Made by a program: the position numbers and the translations under genes. This document shows positions 22,485-34,006 of a DNA stretch of 64,000 nt, one piece after another (within the stretch, counting starts at the first letter, position 1; every line of letters starts with the position of its first letter). Source of the DNA: Cladophialophora immunda (taxonomy: Eukaryota > Ascomycota > Eurotiomycetes > Chaetothyriales > Herpotrichiellaceae); contig NW_015622541.1 in assembly GCF_000835495.1 (NCBI RefSeq), positions 2,108,001 to 2,172,000 on the forward strand, read 5' to 3'. Below the pieces are notes generated by a model, which saw nothing but the letters and a program-made list of their open reading frames with translations, was not told the origin of the DNA and did not search any database.

Positions 22485-24102
22485 ACTTTTATGGAGCAGC
22501 GAGGTTTACAAGACATGACCGACCGGAACCCTCGGCGCACGCTTTGTTCTATGGCGTGGCTTGAATTCCTGCAGGCTTAGTGGGTTGATCTCGATTCAGG
22601 AGATCATTGTACTGAAGTGGTGGTGCCGGGCGCGCGAGGTTCGATATTGTTACTCTCCAACTGTCTCTGGGATAGAATAGAAGGAAAATGAGGAGCCGGC
22701 AATATATCTCTCTTCCACTCTGCGTACTGACTCCGGTACGGCAGGAGGTATACACTTCTGCTTGGATATGCCCACACAATGACACTTCAGCCTGTGGGAA
22801 GACTTGGTCATCTCCAGCAGACTCTCTGACCAAAATCTTATTCCCCCATAAAGACCCTAGCTTCGCCGCGTCCCGACGGGCCGACTGACTATCCCCAAAA
22901 CGCCAAAGTCAGGTCCCTGTATCCCTGTCGGATTGTGGCATGGCCGTTATGACTGGAAGAGCCAGTATCTGCGGGCTGCCTCGACCCTGGTTATGAAAGC
23001 CTCGTCAGCCCCAAACGGTGAACACTCGTTAGATATTGCTCGATGCCAACGTCTTGGAGGCGTCTCTCAACTTCGAAGGCAGCGCATGCTTAGCCACTAG
23101 GGACAAGCTGTCATAACCCCAGCATCCTTTTTGCCCATCCTGACAACCTGCCCTCTCATCTCATTCGCCAGAGACCAAAATGATAAATCTTGTGCAGGCG
23201 CCACAACGAGACACGCCCCGGGGGTGCCTCCTCCTGCCGTATATCCTGAGTCTCGGCCGAAGCCGTCGGTATGGAGGGAGGCATGTCCTTCTAGCGCGAT
23301 CACGAGGCAACGACGGCAGAACAGAAAAAGGCTGGGCTCTCTGAGGACAAAGCACCATCAATATCGCCTTCAGATAGAGTTGGAGCAGATGAATAAAGAG
23401 TGGCTCCCGCCTCGCGCCTCATGGTCATGGATTATGCTCGTACTTGGCCTACAAGTACGGGAGTGGCACCTAGCTAGAGGAAGGACCAATTGAAACTGGA
23501 CATATGTCCGTGGACTAGCTGGGAAGTTTAGAGATTGTCACCTGCTGCACGGGAGGTTTTGTGCCCGGGATCGGAGGGGGGACAATCAGGCTGCAGGGAG
23601 GAAAGAATGGTGAGGTGAGAAGGTTGAGAAAGGAAAATGATCTGGCGGCGAATCAGTTGTACCTGGCTAAAGCCGTCTCGTGTGATGGCTTTTGTAGGCC
23701 CCATATTACGCTAGCTCATAACAGTCTTACTCCTGGATTCGCCGCGAGATCCATCGAATAGCCCTCGCAGCTCACCACGCGGGCGAGGCATAGCCACATT
23801 GCCCGCATCAGAATTTGGGAGTGACGACACTTGAGTGTTGCGCCTTGATTAGCCGGATGGGCTTCGCGAGTTTGCAAGGACACCAGATTCTGGACGAGTC
23901 TGGCAGATATAATACGAGTGTAAGAAGGCCCCCCCCCCAACACAAGCAGACCTGCTCACTCCTTCAGAAAAGCGACTCTGGCAAACCCCCCTACCCTAAT
24001 CAAAGGGTGTGCGCTGTGTAGAGATCCCTTTTCGCACCCAAATCCTTCTCTTCCTTTCCCGCTGAGACCAGGAACAGTTCACAAACCCGTGATCGATCGA
24101 CA
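22485..24102. other. Intergenic, 1.6 kb
   Basis: No gene supported. A C homopolymer run is at about 23931-23939. Frames in this stretch are short, overlap on both strands and show no family features. Confidence 0.5.
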
Positions 24103-24717
24103 ATGGCGCGGTTCTCACTCGAAGCCATCGTCGCCATCGTCGGCGTCATAGTCACCCTCCCGCCCTCGGTGATCCTCTTGTGGAGGCTGATCGGGATCGG
24201 GAGGAGTGAGACTCCCCCGAGGGATGTCGAGGTACGTTAGTGCCATCCCCTTTCGCACTGAAAGGAGGGACAGTGGCGTTAATCCAGTGGGCGTTCTTCA
24301 GGCTTTGGGAATGTCGGCGGTAGCATCGAGTCGGGTCGAGGCTCAGTTGAGCACCACAACAATTCAGCATCAACGTCAGGCTCAACGTCAGGCTCAACGT
24401 CAAGATCACCATCCACATCAGCATCCACATCAAGGTCCGGATCAAGCTCAACGTCAAGATCAACATCATCCTCCCCAACAACAACAAGTCTCAAAGTGAT
24501 GGCCACTGATCTTTTCAAACATTTTGGACGAGAAGAGAGACCAAAGTCCGAGGAAGGCCAGAAAGGGGGAACTCAGCCTTACACATCACCAACGTGGAAA
24601 GAAGCTTTAAGAGAACTCCAAAAAAAAATAGAGTCGTTGTCGTCTCCAAAAGAACGGAACTCTCTTTGTGAGACTCTCTCATGGCTAGCGGAGCTAGTGC
24701 CCCGTGACATGCTTTGA
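24103..24717 (+). CDS. Small single-pass membrane protein, splice choice uncertain
   Basis: Exon 1 (24103-24231 or -24235) encodes MARFSLEAIVAIVGVIV, continuing into a TM helix ending in LLWRLIGIGR. The acceptor is at 24301 (TTCTTCAG). Two donors four bases apart give different tails. GAG|GTACGT leads into a Gln/His-rich frame (QRQAQRQ) that stops at 24499. GTAC|GTTAGT leads into a Ser/Thr-rich frame (STSGSTSGSTSR) that goes on through MATDLFKHFGREERP and two amphipathic helices to 24717. I prefer the second because the last 70 residues look like real protein (KEALRELQKKIESL), but the first donor has the better consensus. No family recognised. The extracellular or cytosolic side is not determined. 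Confidence 0.5.
24350..24480. repeat. Degenerate hexamer repeat, open in several frames
   Basis: Imperfect units related to GGCTCAACGTCA and CATCCACATCAG follow each other through the second exon of the small membrane gene. Plus frames read Gln/His-rich or Ser/Thr-rich and the minus strand reads Asp/Val-rich, all without stops. Confidence 0.75.
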
Positions 24718-26124
24718 GAGCGGGTAATTAGCTTGTGCTGGGCTAGACGGGTTTGGCGTGCTATAGCAGACAACATTACAGTTTTGGATCCGGGTCTAAC
24801 AGTATTATTACCTAACTCCTTTGGAGCATGCCCTTCCACGGGGCATGGTAGGGGTTGCTTAGTTCCTCCCATACCTAGGTAGGAGGGACCTCTCCTATCC
24901 GAGGACGTCTTCTACACCACACCCACTCCCTCCTCTGAACACCTCCCTTCAACAGTATCCTATGTACCTCGCTATACTCCAACAGTTCTATACGGGCGTA
25001 GTCAAGGTCCGGGATAGTCGTCGCCATCAACTTCGACCACCCCTTTAAGTTCGGCTGTGGGTATTAGAGCGCGCCAAGAAAAATGTATAGCGCAAGGCTG
25101 AGATTTTCCCGGGACATTCGCACCCTGTGTATTATTACCTCGCTCGTACCCTCGTATCTACTCGTAGTCACCTACCCCTAACAAATACAAAGACGGCGTG
25201 CATTTCGACTCTCACTAGAGAGAGGGAGGGAGGTTATGTTCCATCTACCTTGTCTCCTTCACCTCCCCATTCCTTCTCCCTTTGTAATAGTCTGCGCGGT
25301 GATTAGGGAGGTCTCATCCGCTGTGTCTAGCCAGTATTGAGCGAAAATTCTCCCTCCTCGCGACGCATGCTGCAATGAGAAGCGAGTACCTACTCCTACA
25401 GAGGCTTGGGCCGCGGTATCTGCGCCTGTGGACATTCTCTCGCTAACATGTCCCGTAAAACTCGGCGGGGGCAGTGCTCGAATGGTCAATTGTCCATGAA
25501 ATTCAAATCCGAGCCCAATGTGGCTCCGTGCAACTCTGTCAATACAAGTAGATCTTTCATTAGCGCCTCTGGCTATCCCTAGTCCAAGCCGTCACATTGC
25601 CGTGGCCTTTCCTCTTGCCAATAGTCCCGTCCAAAACCAACGCCTTGCATGTCAAAAAAACCACGAGCTGCACCAAATCCAACTTCCCCGCTTGTGCAAT
25701 GAGGTCCGCCGTAATGTTCGCCGGGCCGTATTTTACCTCTCAAAAGTTCAGCGTCGTTGATGACTCAAGTTGGAAGGCGGAGCAATTTGCTCGCCTGGTC
25801 CAGATGCATTCGTTCTCGCGCTGTTTGCGATCCTAGCTCCGCCGGTCTTGACCGAGGGATAGAGATATTCCTGCGGCTTCGTTCCTCGTGATATCCAGGC
25901 TTTTGAGCGCGATAATCCGTCAATCGCTTAGGTCGTATCTCCGTCCGAAATCGGGCGTTGCGTTATCGACTGTTGCTTCATTGTGGAGCAGACCAATGTG
26001 GCTTGAAATAATGCCAACCCTTCTGCAGGGCCACGTATCGAAAGTTCAAAGGTTCATTGTTGCCACTTCGGTTGCAGGTCGAACACAACTTCCATCATCC
26101 TCCCCGAAATCTTACAAGGAGTGC
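24718..26124. other. Gene-poor 1.4 kb segment
   Basis: No convincing gene. A TACCTAGGTA palindrome is at 24872-24881. Composition and the mix of short broken frames on both strands could fit an old decayed element, but I see no terminal repeats or recognisable transposase or RT motif. Confidence 0.4.
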
Positions 26125-27500
26125 TCAGTCAATCAAGGGCTTCTTCACGGAGCCGACCAGAGCCACTCCCAAACAGCTCAACGCGTTAGGGTCTGAAGAG
26201 CGTATTATAGTGGCCAAAGGCAACATGGGATTTTCCGCATTGACATGGGAGGCGTCTCGGGCCGCTTGTTCAATTGCTTCCATCTCCGCTTTGCATGCGG
26301 CGTGGTCCAGAGGACAGACGACAATCGGCTGTTTTAGGATGATATCTTTGGCGCCAGCCATTGATGCCTAGAACACGAAGATCAATTAGCGAACCCAAAC
26401 CTCGTCATCTGCGTCAATGTTGCGCCTGGTAACTCCGTCACATACCTTGATGGTCAGGTAGTATTCCACCTTGTAAAGACCTGCCGTCGTCGTAAACCCC
26501 GTCACGGCATATGTAGGAAACGCCGACCTGCCACGAGGCATGATCCCATCCGCATCACGGAGATCGCTCGAAGGAAAGACAAGACCAAGGTTGGTGAAAT
26601 ATCCCGCCTCGGGCATTTTCACGCCCACTGTTTCCGTCTTTTTGACCAGACTCTTGGTCTTTCTCTGGGGCTCGTCCCCCTCGTGGTTGTAAATGACCTC
26701 TTCGTCGATCCCAATCTCGATCTTTTTGATGGTCACTTTGCGCGCCTTGCTCAGCCAGTCCGGATTCGGAGAGAGCTTGATATACACGCTGACTGGGTCC
26801 AGGGGTCCGTAAGACCACCGCGGCAAGGATATTCCCAGGGTCACCAAATGGTCCGAAACCCGCTCTGCCGTTTCGGGTCGGTTGTACATGCCAAAAGTCG
26901 AGAGTGTGTCGTACCGTGCAATCGGGACGGGGAAAGCATAGGTTTTGCGATCAGTTCCTCCGTAGCCCACCGTCACCACCATCTCGTAGTATGTCTCGGC
27001 CGTCCGCCGGGGTAACTGTAGACTCGCTGGGGGCACCCGTCGGGCAGTCTCTTGGCCTCCTCGTCCAAAGGGGATGAATATTACAAAGGGCAAGTCCATG
27101 TACATGATCTCTTCGTATTCCCTGTTGGCTGGACATCGGAACAAGAGCATCTCTTTCCCCACCGTCTCCGTCGACTCCTTCCTGGGCGCGGCCAGGTGTT
27201 TCTTGGTGACCGAATCGGCATGGGGATGGATGCTTTCTCTTCTCTGCAGGCAGATCGTGACGATGGAGACGTTGACGGGACTTGAGATGCCGACGCCGGG
27301 CCGTATTTCGACAGTGCCTTCGATGCGAGGCTATGTTGAACAATGTCAGCGGCGGACTCTACGGAGGTCAGGCGCAACACGGCGTCTGTTTCTCGGGCGG
27401 GGGAAATGGTTCCCAAACTCACCAGCGTAGCAGAGATCCCCGGGTATCCGACCAGAAAGTTTGTGTTTGGGCGGCCAGATACTCGCACAAAAGCGCTCAT
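26125..27500 (-). CDS. Arrestin-like protein
   Basis: Three exons on the minus strand: 27500-27423, 27330-26446, 26367-26125, 401 aa. It starts MSAFVRVSGRPNTNFLVGYP, then PRIEGTVEIRPGVGIS after a 92 bp intron. The beta-sandwich pattern of an arrestin fold is visible: PFVIFIPFG, ETYYEMVVTVGY, and in the second half VSVYIKLSPNPDW and RKVTIKKIEIGI. The end, ILKQPIVVCPLDHAACKAEM, is also shared with fungal proteins of this group as I remember them. Such proteins act as cytosolic adaptors, for example for ubiquitin ligases or receptors; no PY motif is obvious here, so the partner is unknown. The second intron is 78 bp. A possible uORF overlaps the start; see findings. Confidence 0.82.
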
Positions 27501-29673
27501 CTTCTCGTTGAGCTCGAGCCTATGTTGAGACCATTACCACGAGGCGGAAGTGAGATTGTCCTGTGACTGCGGCCTCGGCGAGGAGTGGTGGGATTGGAGA
27601 ACTGCGGCGGCCTGTTTCTGAGGGACAGTATGAGGCCCATGAGGCGCCAGAGGATGTTACATGCAGAACAATGCAGGATTCGTTGTTGTGGTTCTTTGTC
27701 GTACGATCAATGGGCTTGTGGGTAGTGGACGTCGGTGTGGTGTTGGGGGCCGAACAGCGTGATGACAAGGGCGGGTCAGAGGGTTGGCAGAGTCGAGGTC
27801 GAGAGCGGGGAGGTGGGAGCGAGAGACGACGGTCGATGATGGCGTAAGTCGAAAGAATATACGGGGGATGAGATATGAGGTGAAGATGGAAGTGATGAGC
27901 TGGAATATGGGCGCGGCTGGACGCAGTGCGCAGATGGGATGGAATATAATACGAGGAGGACAATTCAGCAGCTTCTTGTCGGTTGGTACAGCGTCGGGGT
28001 CCCTTATTACGTGAAGCAGGCGCCGCGCAGCCAAGCACCACACAAGACACGCAGCCAACGCAGGCACTTGGAGATGAAGGTAGCCAGTGGGAGCCTGTTG
28101 ATCCTTTGGGTACCTAGGTACCTAGTGGGAGGTATGCTGTTTAGAGATCCAGACCCCAATGCACACACCTTGGGCACACCTACGTTAGTGTCCGTCTCTA
28201 TATAACGCCCCCCCCAACTCCCGAGCCTTGGGATTCTCCGTGCCTAACTAGAGCTCACCCTCACCTCGCCCACGCCCATGTCCCTGCGCCTGCGCCTGCG
28301 CTTCATCTCCATCTTCACGATGCGAAGCTCTCCGAGTGATGACATGGACGACTGACGACTGACGACTTACAAAATGGCTCACCAGTCAGCACTATGCAAG
28401 TGATTCATTCGATGTCGGTTCCCGATAGGGAGTCTCTCGAGTTGAGCAGCGCAACCGTGGTCATCCATGTGGGTTTCACCCGTGCCACTGCCCTCATTGC
28501 CGCTTGTTGTCGACCCGATGGGATCTCAGCCTTATACAAGCGTTTAGCCTGGCGACAGAGCCAGAGCCAGAGCCAGAGCCACAGCCACCCGCCTCGTCAA
28601 TGGCGCCGCCTATTGCGAATCCCCCCTTCCCCCATCCCCCATAGTCTATGGCCCAAGATCCAGTGCCTGTCGCTCATTGCCCATTTGCGCCCCCACCTGA
28701 TCGCCATGCTGCGAGCCACGCGTTGTCCTCTTCCAGTCGTCTTTCGTCACCCACTGTGGCTGTTTGCATGCATCAAATCCATCTCCCAGGTATGGCATTC
28801 ATCTCAGCAATAATCCTCCGACTTCCAGCTTGTCAGCATCTTGCCATCTCTCCCCCCATCCCGCAATCCTTGGGTTTGTAGGTCGTACGTCTGAACCGCT
28901 CACAAATATACCCGACAAGTCCTCGTCCTCCGTGCCGCGCTAAATACCTCCGCATCCCGTCGTCCATTGACCATCAACATGCCAATTCGGGTTGCCTGAC
29001 ACTCCATCCACTCCTCAAGTCCGTCCACGGAGCGGCTGACATTTTTTGCCAGCGGAGACGCTTGCGAACGGCACATCCATGCTCTTGGCCCCGGGCCGGC
29101 CAACCACGAACATCTATCGGGAGAGAGGCCCTATCCGACCGACATCAAACATTTGGTGACATTCCTTCTCAGCCGCCAAAAGGTGAGTTTAGAATGATAC
29201 ATGGTCGACCTGAACTGGGTATCGCCATGGGAATGTTTGGCTCCGATGGGTCGACAACCCATGGTCTCTACTTTCCGATCCGAATCGCTGGAACTAGCAT
29301 ACGATATTCCCGTCACCATAGTTCTTTGCGACCTCTTTCTAGGGTGCACACTTGACTTTCCCGTGGCCATCAACGTCGGCCAGAAAGGGACGAGCAAGCA
29401 ACTCTCCCTTGCGGCCCAAGCTGCTGGGTTGTTGCTTGGCCGATGAAGACTACGACCGTCCATCTCAACTGCTGTTAGTTGCTCTTCCTACGTCGAAGCG
29501 GCTGCCTCAATGCCCTTTCCTTCTCTAGCTGTCGTCTTGTAGCCTGTCCCCGAAACCTGCTATGGCAGTACATTTTGGTTCGAGCTGCGGAGGATGGCGC
29601 TAAAGAGTCTCCTGCCCAAGTCGTGTCGCATTGGTTTCGTGTGTCTCTCGCTTCTCCACCTGGCCGGTTTGAT
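27501..29673. other. Intergenic, 2.2 kb
   Basis: Upstream region of the arrestin gene and 3' side of the cyclophilin gene. Contains TACCTAGGTACCTA at 28111-28124, a C run near 28207-28215 and a CAGAGC hexamer array at about 28556-28584. Frames on both strands are composition-driven and not called. Confidence 0.5.
28556..28584. repeat. CAGAGC hexamer repeat
   Basis: Four to five tandem CAGAGC units followed by a variant, read directly from the sequence. Confidence 0.85.
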
Positions 29674-30255
29674 TCACGCTGCCAGAGGATTCGCATGGAT
29701 CGTCACCTTCTCCAGGACAATCTTCTCCTTGGGACGGTATTTCTTGTCCACCTCCACGGCCTCCATCTTGTCCAGCGTGCCGCCTTCTTCCGCACCCTCA
29801 ATAACCCTTCCGAAAACCGTATTCTTGCCATCCAAGTGAGCCGCATCTTTAAAAGTGACAAAAAACTGGCTTCCATTGGTGCCGGGGCCCTTGTTTGCCA
29901 TGGACACCATTCCCCGGCCGCTATGTCTCAGCGCAGGGACTTTGATCTCATCTTCAAAATAACCTCCCCATATTGATTCCCCGCCCTTCGGAACTGGCTT
30001 TTCCGCAGTCGCGTTCTCGGGGGACAAAGACGTATCGCCACCTTGGACCATGAAGTCGGGGATCAGGCGGTGGAAGGGGGTGCCATCATACGCCCCAGAG
30101 GCGCATAGGGCGAGGAAATTCTCCGCTGTTTTCGGCACAGCTTCGCAGAAGATCTCGACCTTCAGATCACCTTGGGTTGTATGGAGCTAATAAATGGTAA
30201 TGAGCACGAAGATATGGTGTAGCGCGAGGGCTGCGGTACGTACCGTGACAGACAT
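29674..30255 (-). CDS. Cyclophilin-type peptidyl-prolyl isomerase, PPIL3/Cyp10-like
   Basis: Two exons: a 12-base first exon 30255-30244 (MSVT) and 30186-29674, 174 aa. After the 57 bp intron the protein reads LHTTQGDLKVEIFCEAVP, the typical short N-terminus of PPIL3-type cyclophilins. Catalytic-region motifs are FHRLIPDFMVQGGD with the active-site Arg, and GSQFFVTF. Single-domain, no signal peptide, so cytosolic or nuclear; relatives are spliceosome-associated. The enzyme interconverts cis and trans X-Pro peptide bonds. An insert ENATAEKPVPKGGESIWGG in the middle is usual for the subfamily (the GG-SIWGG..F.DE pattern). The tiny first exon is easily missed by gene callers. Confidence 0.93.
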
Positions 30256-30977
30256 GCTGCACCAAAGAATCCATGAAGTGATTTGGACTTTGGCTGTGAG
30301 TGACGAGCGACTTCCACGCGACTTGGAGACACTCCTGGGGGCTCGGAGAGAAGCAGAGAGAGAAATGTCTGTCACTTCGTGGACCGAGAACCTGAAAAGA
30401 GGCAGAGGGGAAGCCGCGAGCAGGTTGCTGTACTCGTTACCTCTCTCGCTACATACCTACTGGAGACATTTAGCTGGCGAGTCGGAAGCAGGTCGTAGAA
30501 GAAAAGCATACGGTCACGTGGCCCCTACGTCACCGAGCAAAAGAGGCACTGGGGGCATGCCACTCCCACTGCTCGGAACACACCAGCTCGACGAGTGCTC
30601 GATGCATTTTGCGTTCACAAACGATATGTCTTGTCACCCAAACACTCGGGCCAATTCGAAGCTATCGCTGGCAAATTGAAGCCAATATCCACAAATGAAA
30701 CCTCATTCCATGCCACGGTTGTTCCTCCTTTTCCGCCTTTCCAATAGAATAGACCGTCCGCAATGTCGCGGAAGAAATGCCTGTACACATGCATAACCTA
30801 TGTGTATCTCCGATCGCTCATCGTTCATTCTTTCCTAGGTATATCGTCGTGACACAGTTCAATGAAAAGAACACCAGGCCCTAATGGTACAATGCCGAGC
30901 AGCCGCTCTGGCATGCCGAGAATCGAAACTGTACAATAGTCAATATGAAAATCAACCAAGCTCAAGCTCGCTGTTGA
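30256..30977. other. Spacer between two minus-strand genes
   Basis: Promoter side of the cyclophilin gene and 3' side of the SH3-adaptor gene. A CACGTG box is near 30514. A plus-strand frame (30194-30679) shows no protein-like features and is not called. Confidence 0.5.
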
Positions 30978-33900
30978 TCAAGTCGTGGGAGGCATTATCG
31001 TCCCGTTCTTCTTCGATATCCAGGACATCAGCATAGTGTCAAGTTGTGACTGCATCTCAGCCAGCTTTGTCCGCTCATCGATGAAGAGATTGTGCATCAA
31101 GGGATGGTCTGGGCCCACCGGCATGACATTCGATTTGTCGTGCACAATGATGAGAAGGTCTTTGATGTCCTGACTGTTTTCCATGTATGATCTTAACGAC
31201 GCGTCTGACCACGTCGGTGTCGACCTCGAAGTTGACGGTGTATGTGTTGTGGTGGAAGGCGACGGTTTCGAAGTGCTAGCAGTTCCTTCTGATTCTGATG
31301 GATTAGGCTCTTGAGGTAACGGGGACGAACTCGAAACTGCGGGCGGTTGAGCTTGGAATCTATTGTCCCCGAATTTTCCAGGTGCTACGGCTGCCGGGGC
31401 CAAAACTTGGGAGGCTGAGTCTGATCGAGGTTGCTGTGCCTGTAAGTCTGGAGCAGGCGAAACACTCTGGCGACCTCGATCATCCACTGTTATATTCTTG
31501 TCGTCTGTCTCTGAATCACTTTCGTCTATCGCAAAGCGCTCTTTCGCTCGCTTCGTGTAGATTGGCTTGACGGGAGATCCGCTGTCTGGGCTGATGGAAG
31601 GAGTAGGCTTCAGGGCTGTTGTGGCCGGCGAGGAAATCGTCCTCTTTTCGGTAAGAGAAGGAAATCGGTTGACTTGTACGGGCTGAGATTGCACCGACGT
31701 ATCGGGATGCTGACCATCAGGCTCGACTCTGCGGACTGTTGGCGGTTCAGGTGCGGGCCCGGTTGGAGCTGGAGGTGTCTGTCCGAGTGACTGCTGCGGA
31801 TGTCGTGCTTCGGTGGGTGACGCCTTCGGTGACATGCCTGGCGGTGTCTTTTGCAATTTGCTCGGCCTGCGTTCAGGGCCAGTTTCCGGCTTTATGGTCA
31901 AGGACTCCATAGAGTCCTTCGACCCTGGAGATTGACGAGGGTCTTCCAGAACCTTTTCGCTCTCTTCCTGTGGCATGCCCTTCTTCCGCTTGAAGAGCCC
32001 ACTGAGCATACCCTTTTTCTCCTTCTTTTTCTCCTTCGATTTGTCATCCACGCCAACAATTTTATCGAAAGTCTCCAGGCTTGGGCGTTGGCGGACTTCC
32101 TGTTCGGTGGACCCACCAGAGTCAGAATCACCTCGTAGTAATCGTGGTGTTAGAGAGATCTTCTTCGTCTCGACTGTGTCGTCCTTGAAAAATGAGTCGG
32201 TATTTCTGACGACCCCTTTCCTCGATCGCAGAACCGGCTCGTCGGTCTGCTTGGCCTCTGAGTTGGATTGTGACTGTTGAGCCTTGACCGGGCTTGACGC
32301 TGTTTCATTCTTCAAGCTGTCGTTACTGGTTACCCGCTGAATGCCATTGACTGCGGTAGAATCTCGTGGCTCCTGAGTCTCAGCCGAAGCCGCCGAAGCC
32401 TCTTGCTGATCTTCCGCGTTATCACCGTCATCAGAATTGTCCATTCCAACCTGGTCGAGCTGGCCGTCCTCGCCTTCTTCTTCCTCCTCGTCAGAGTACT
32501 CATAATCTGAAGGCTCGTAATAGGTTGGAGGCGCAAACTGCACTGTTTTGGCGTTCCGCCGGCGCATGGCCTTTTTCAGCGGATTCTTCGATTTCTCAGG
32601 GTTATCCCCTAGCATTTGCGCGGACAACTGTTGTCACATCAGCACGATCTTGAGATAGATAGGAAAATCACGTACATCCACATTTCTGTGCTTGTTGAGC
32701 CGAGCCAGTCGTTCGGTAGGTGTTTCAATATGTTCGGCGGGCAGGTAGCCTGGAATCAACGATGAGTGTACGGAGCCTTGCGTAGTTCCAACTCGACTAA
32801 CCGATGCTGCCGTCCTTCACGACCCGAACTAGCCACCAGTAACTGTTGCTATCGTCAAGCAACACCATGGTGTCACCTTTTGTGGCATTGGCCTGACCTT
32901 CAACCGTCGCGACAAAGGTGTGCAGTGCATACACAAACTCGAAATCGATATCCTCTATTTCTCGTAAGCATTCTCCTCCCCAACCAGAGTCGATGAAGCG
33001 GTCGTCGACGGAAAATTGAAATTCATCGGTGTCATCATCAGAACTTTCCTCGAGCCCGGGAAGGCAAGAGTCTTCGTCTTCCCACTCGTCATCCTCGTCA
33101 TAGAGGAAATCGTCGCCGTAATCCTCCACCGTGCAGGCCAAGAGAGGGTCGTCCAGCGGCAACAAGTACCGCCGAAATTCCTGAGATTCGGAGAGTGGAA
33201 GGAAGGGTTGTTGTACTGCTGCCAACCCCAGTCCTAGCATAGGTGACGAGCCCTTACAAGATTCTGCCCGCTCATCCACAACGTCACGGGCCGATCTCGC
33301 TTGACCCAGGCCCTCGATATACTCACCATGATGACTTGCCGCGTAACACGATTGCGATGGGCGCAAGGGAAAATGCTCAGGTGTAGAAGAGAACGGTGAT
33401 GAAGATAAGGAATCGCCTCGAGTCGGCGTCGATAGTGAAGCCGGGGAAGCTTCAGAATCCACAGAATCGACCCGGGGCGGCCATTGGGGAAGGGAGTATT
33501 TACCATCTTCAATCGAAGGGGAGCTCGAGATTTTGTCCATCAGGTCATCGTCCATGTCCTCGTCATGGGAGTCACCACCATCGCCATCGTCCAGGTCCTG
33601 CCCATGGTATCCGGCTCCATTCGTCGCATTTTGGGCGTTGGGATGTTCGTCGTCTCGGTCATCGTCTAGGTCGTCATAGAAATGTTGGTCTGACTGTTGA
33701 AAACCTGAATTGGCTCTGTCTTCTGAGGCCCTCGGGCTTGCATGTTGCTCTTGATATGACTCTTGTTCGGCATGTCGCAAAGTCTGGGCTTGGTGTGGAG
33801 CCGCAGGACCATAACCATATGGTGAAGGGTGTGCGGGTTGTCTCGAGTGGTCTTTGGCAGACGGCGAGGTGTGGTCTTGCAGATCCAGGGTATCTAATAG

Positions 33901-34006
33901 CACGACGTTGTGAGCAGACTCTCCGTTACAGCGAGGGAATCCCCATTGATGTGATCTTACCAGCTCTGACAAGCTGTGGCTTTAAGGTGGTCATTGCGCG
34001 AACCAT
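30978..34006 (-). CDS. SH3 polarity adaptor, Tea4/TeaC/Bud14-like
   Basis: Four exons on the minus strand: 34006-33961, 33893-32802, 32749-32676, 32627-30978, 953 aa. Exon 1 gives MVRAMTTLKPQLVRA, joined to DTLDLQDH. An acidic, disordered N-terminal half precedes one SH3 domain at about residues 330-395: FVYALHTFVATVEGQANAT, DSNSYWWLVRVV, and SIGYLPAEHIETP split over an intron. Just after it, at residues 431-435, KTVQF fits the RVxF motif for PP1 binding. SH3 followed by an RVxF motif is the hallmark of Tea4 (fission yeast), Bud14 (budding yeast) and TeaC (Aspergillus), which recruit PP1 and formin regulators to growing tips. The rest is Ser/Pro-rich with basic patches. Introns are 67, 52 and 48 bp. 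A shorter start at 33994 is possible. Homology assignment is by domain order only. Confidence 0.78.

Noticed and set aside
27520..28067. Long Pro/Ser/His-rich frames upstream of the arrestin gene
   Set aside because: Composition-driven and overlapping on several frames; part may be leader sequence but there is no domain.
30194..30679. 161-codon plus-strand frame over the cyclophilin promoter
   Set aside because: Antisense to exon 1 and intron of the cyclophilin gene; no protein-like regularity.
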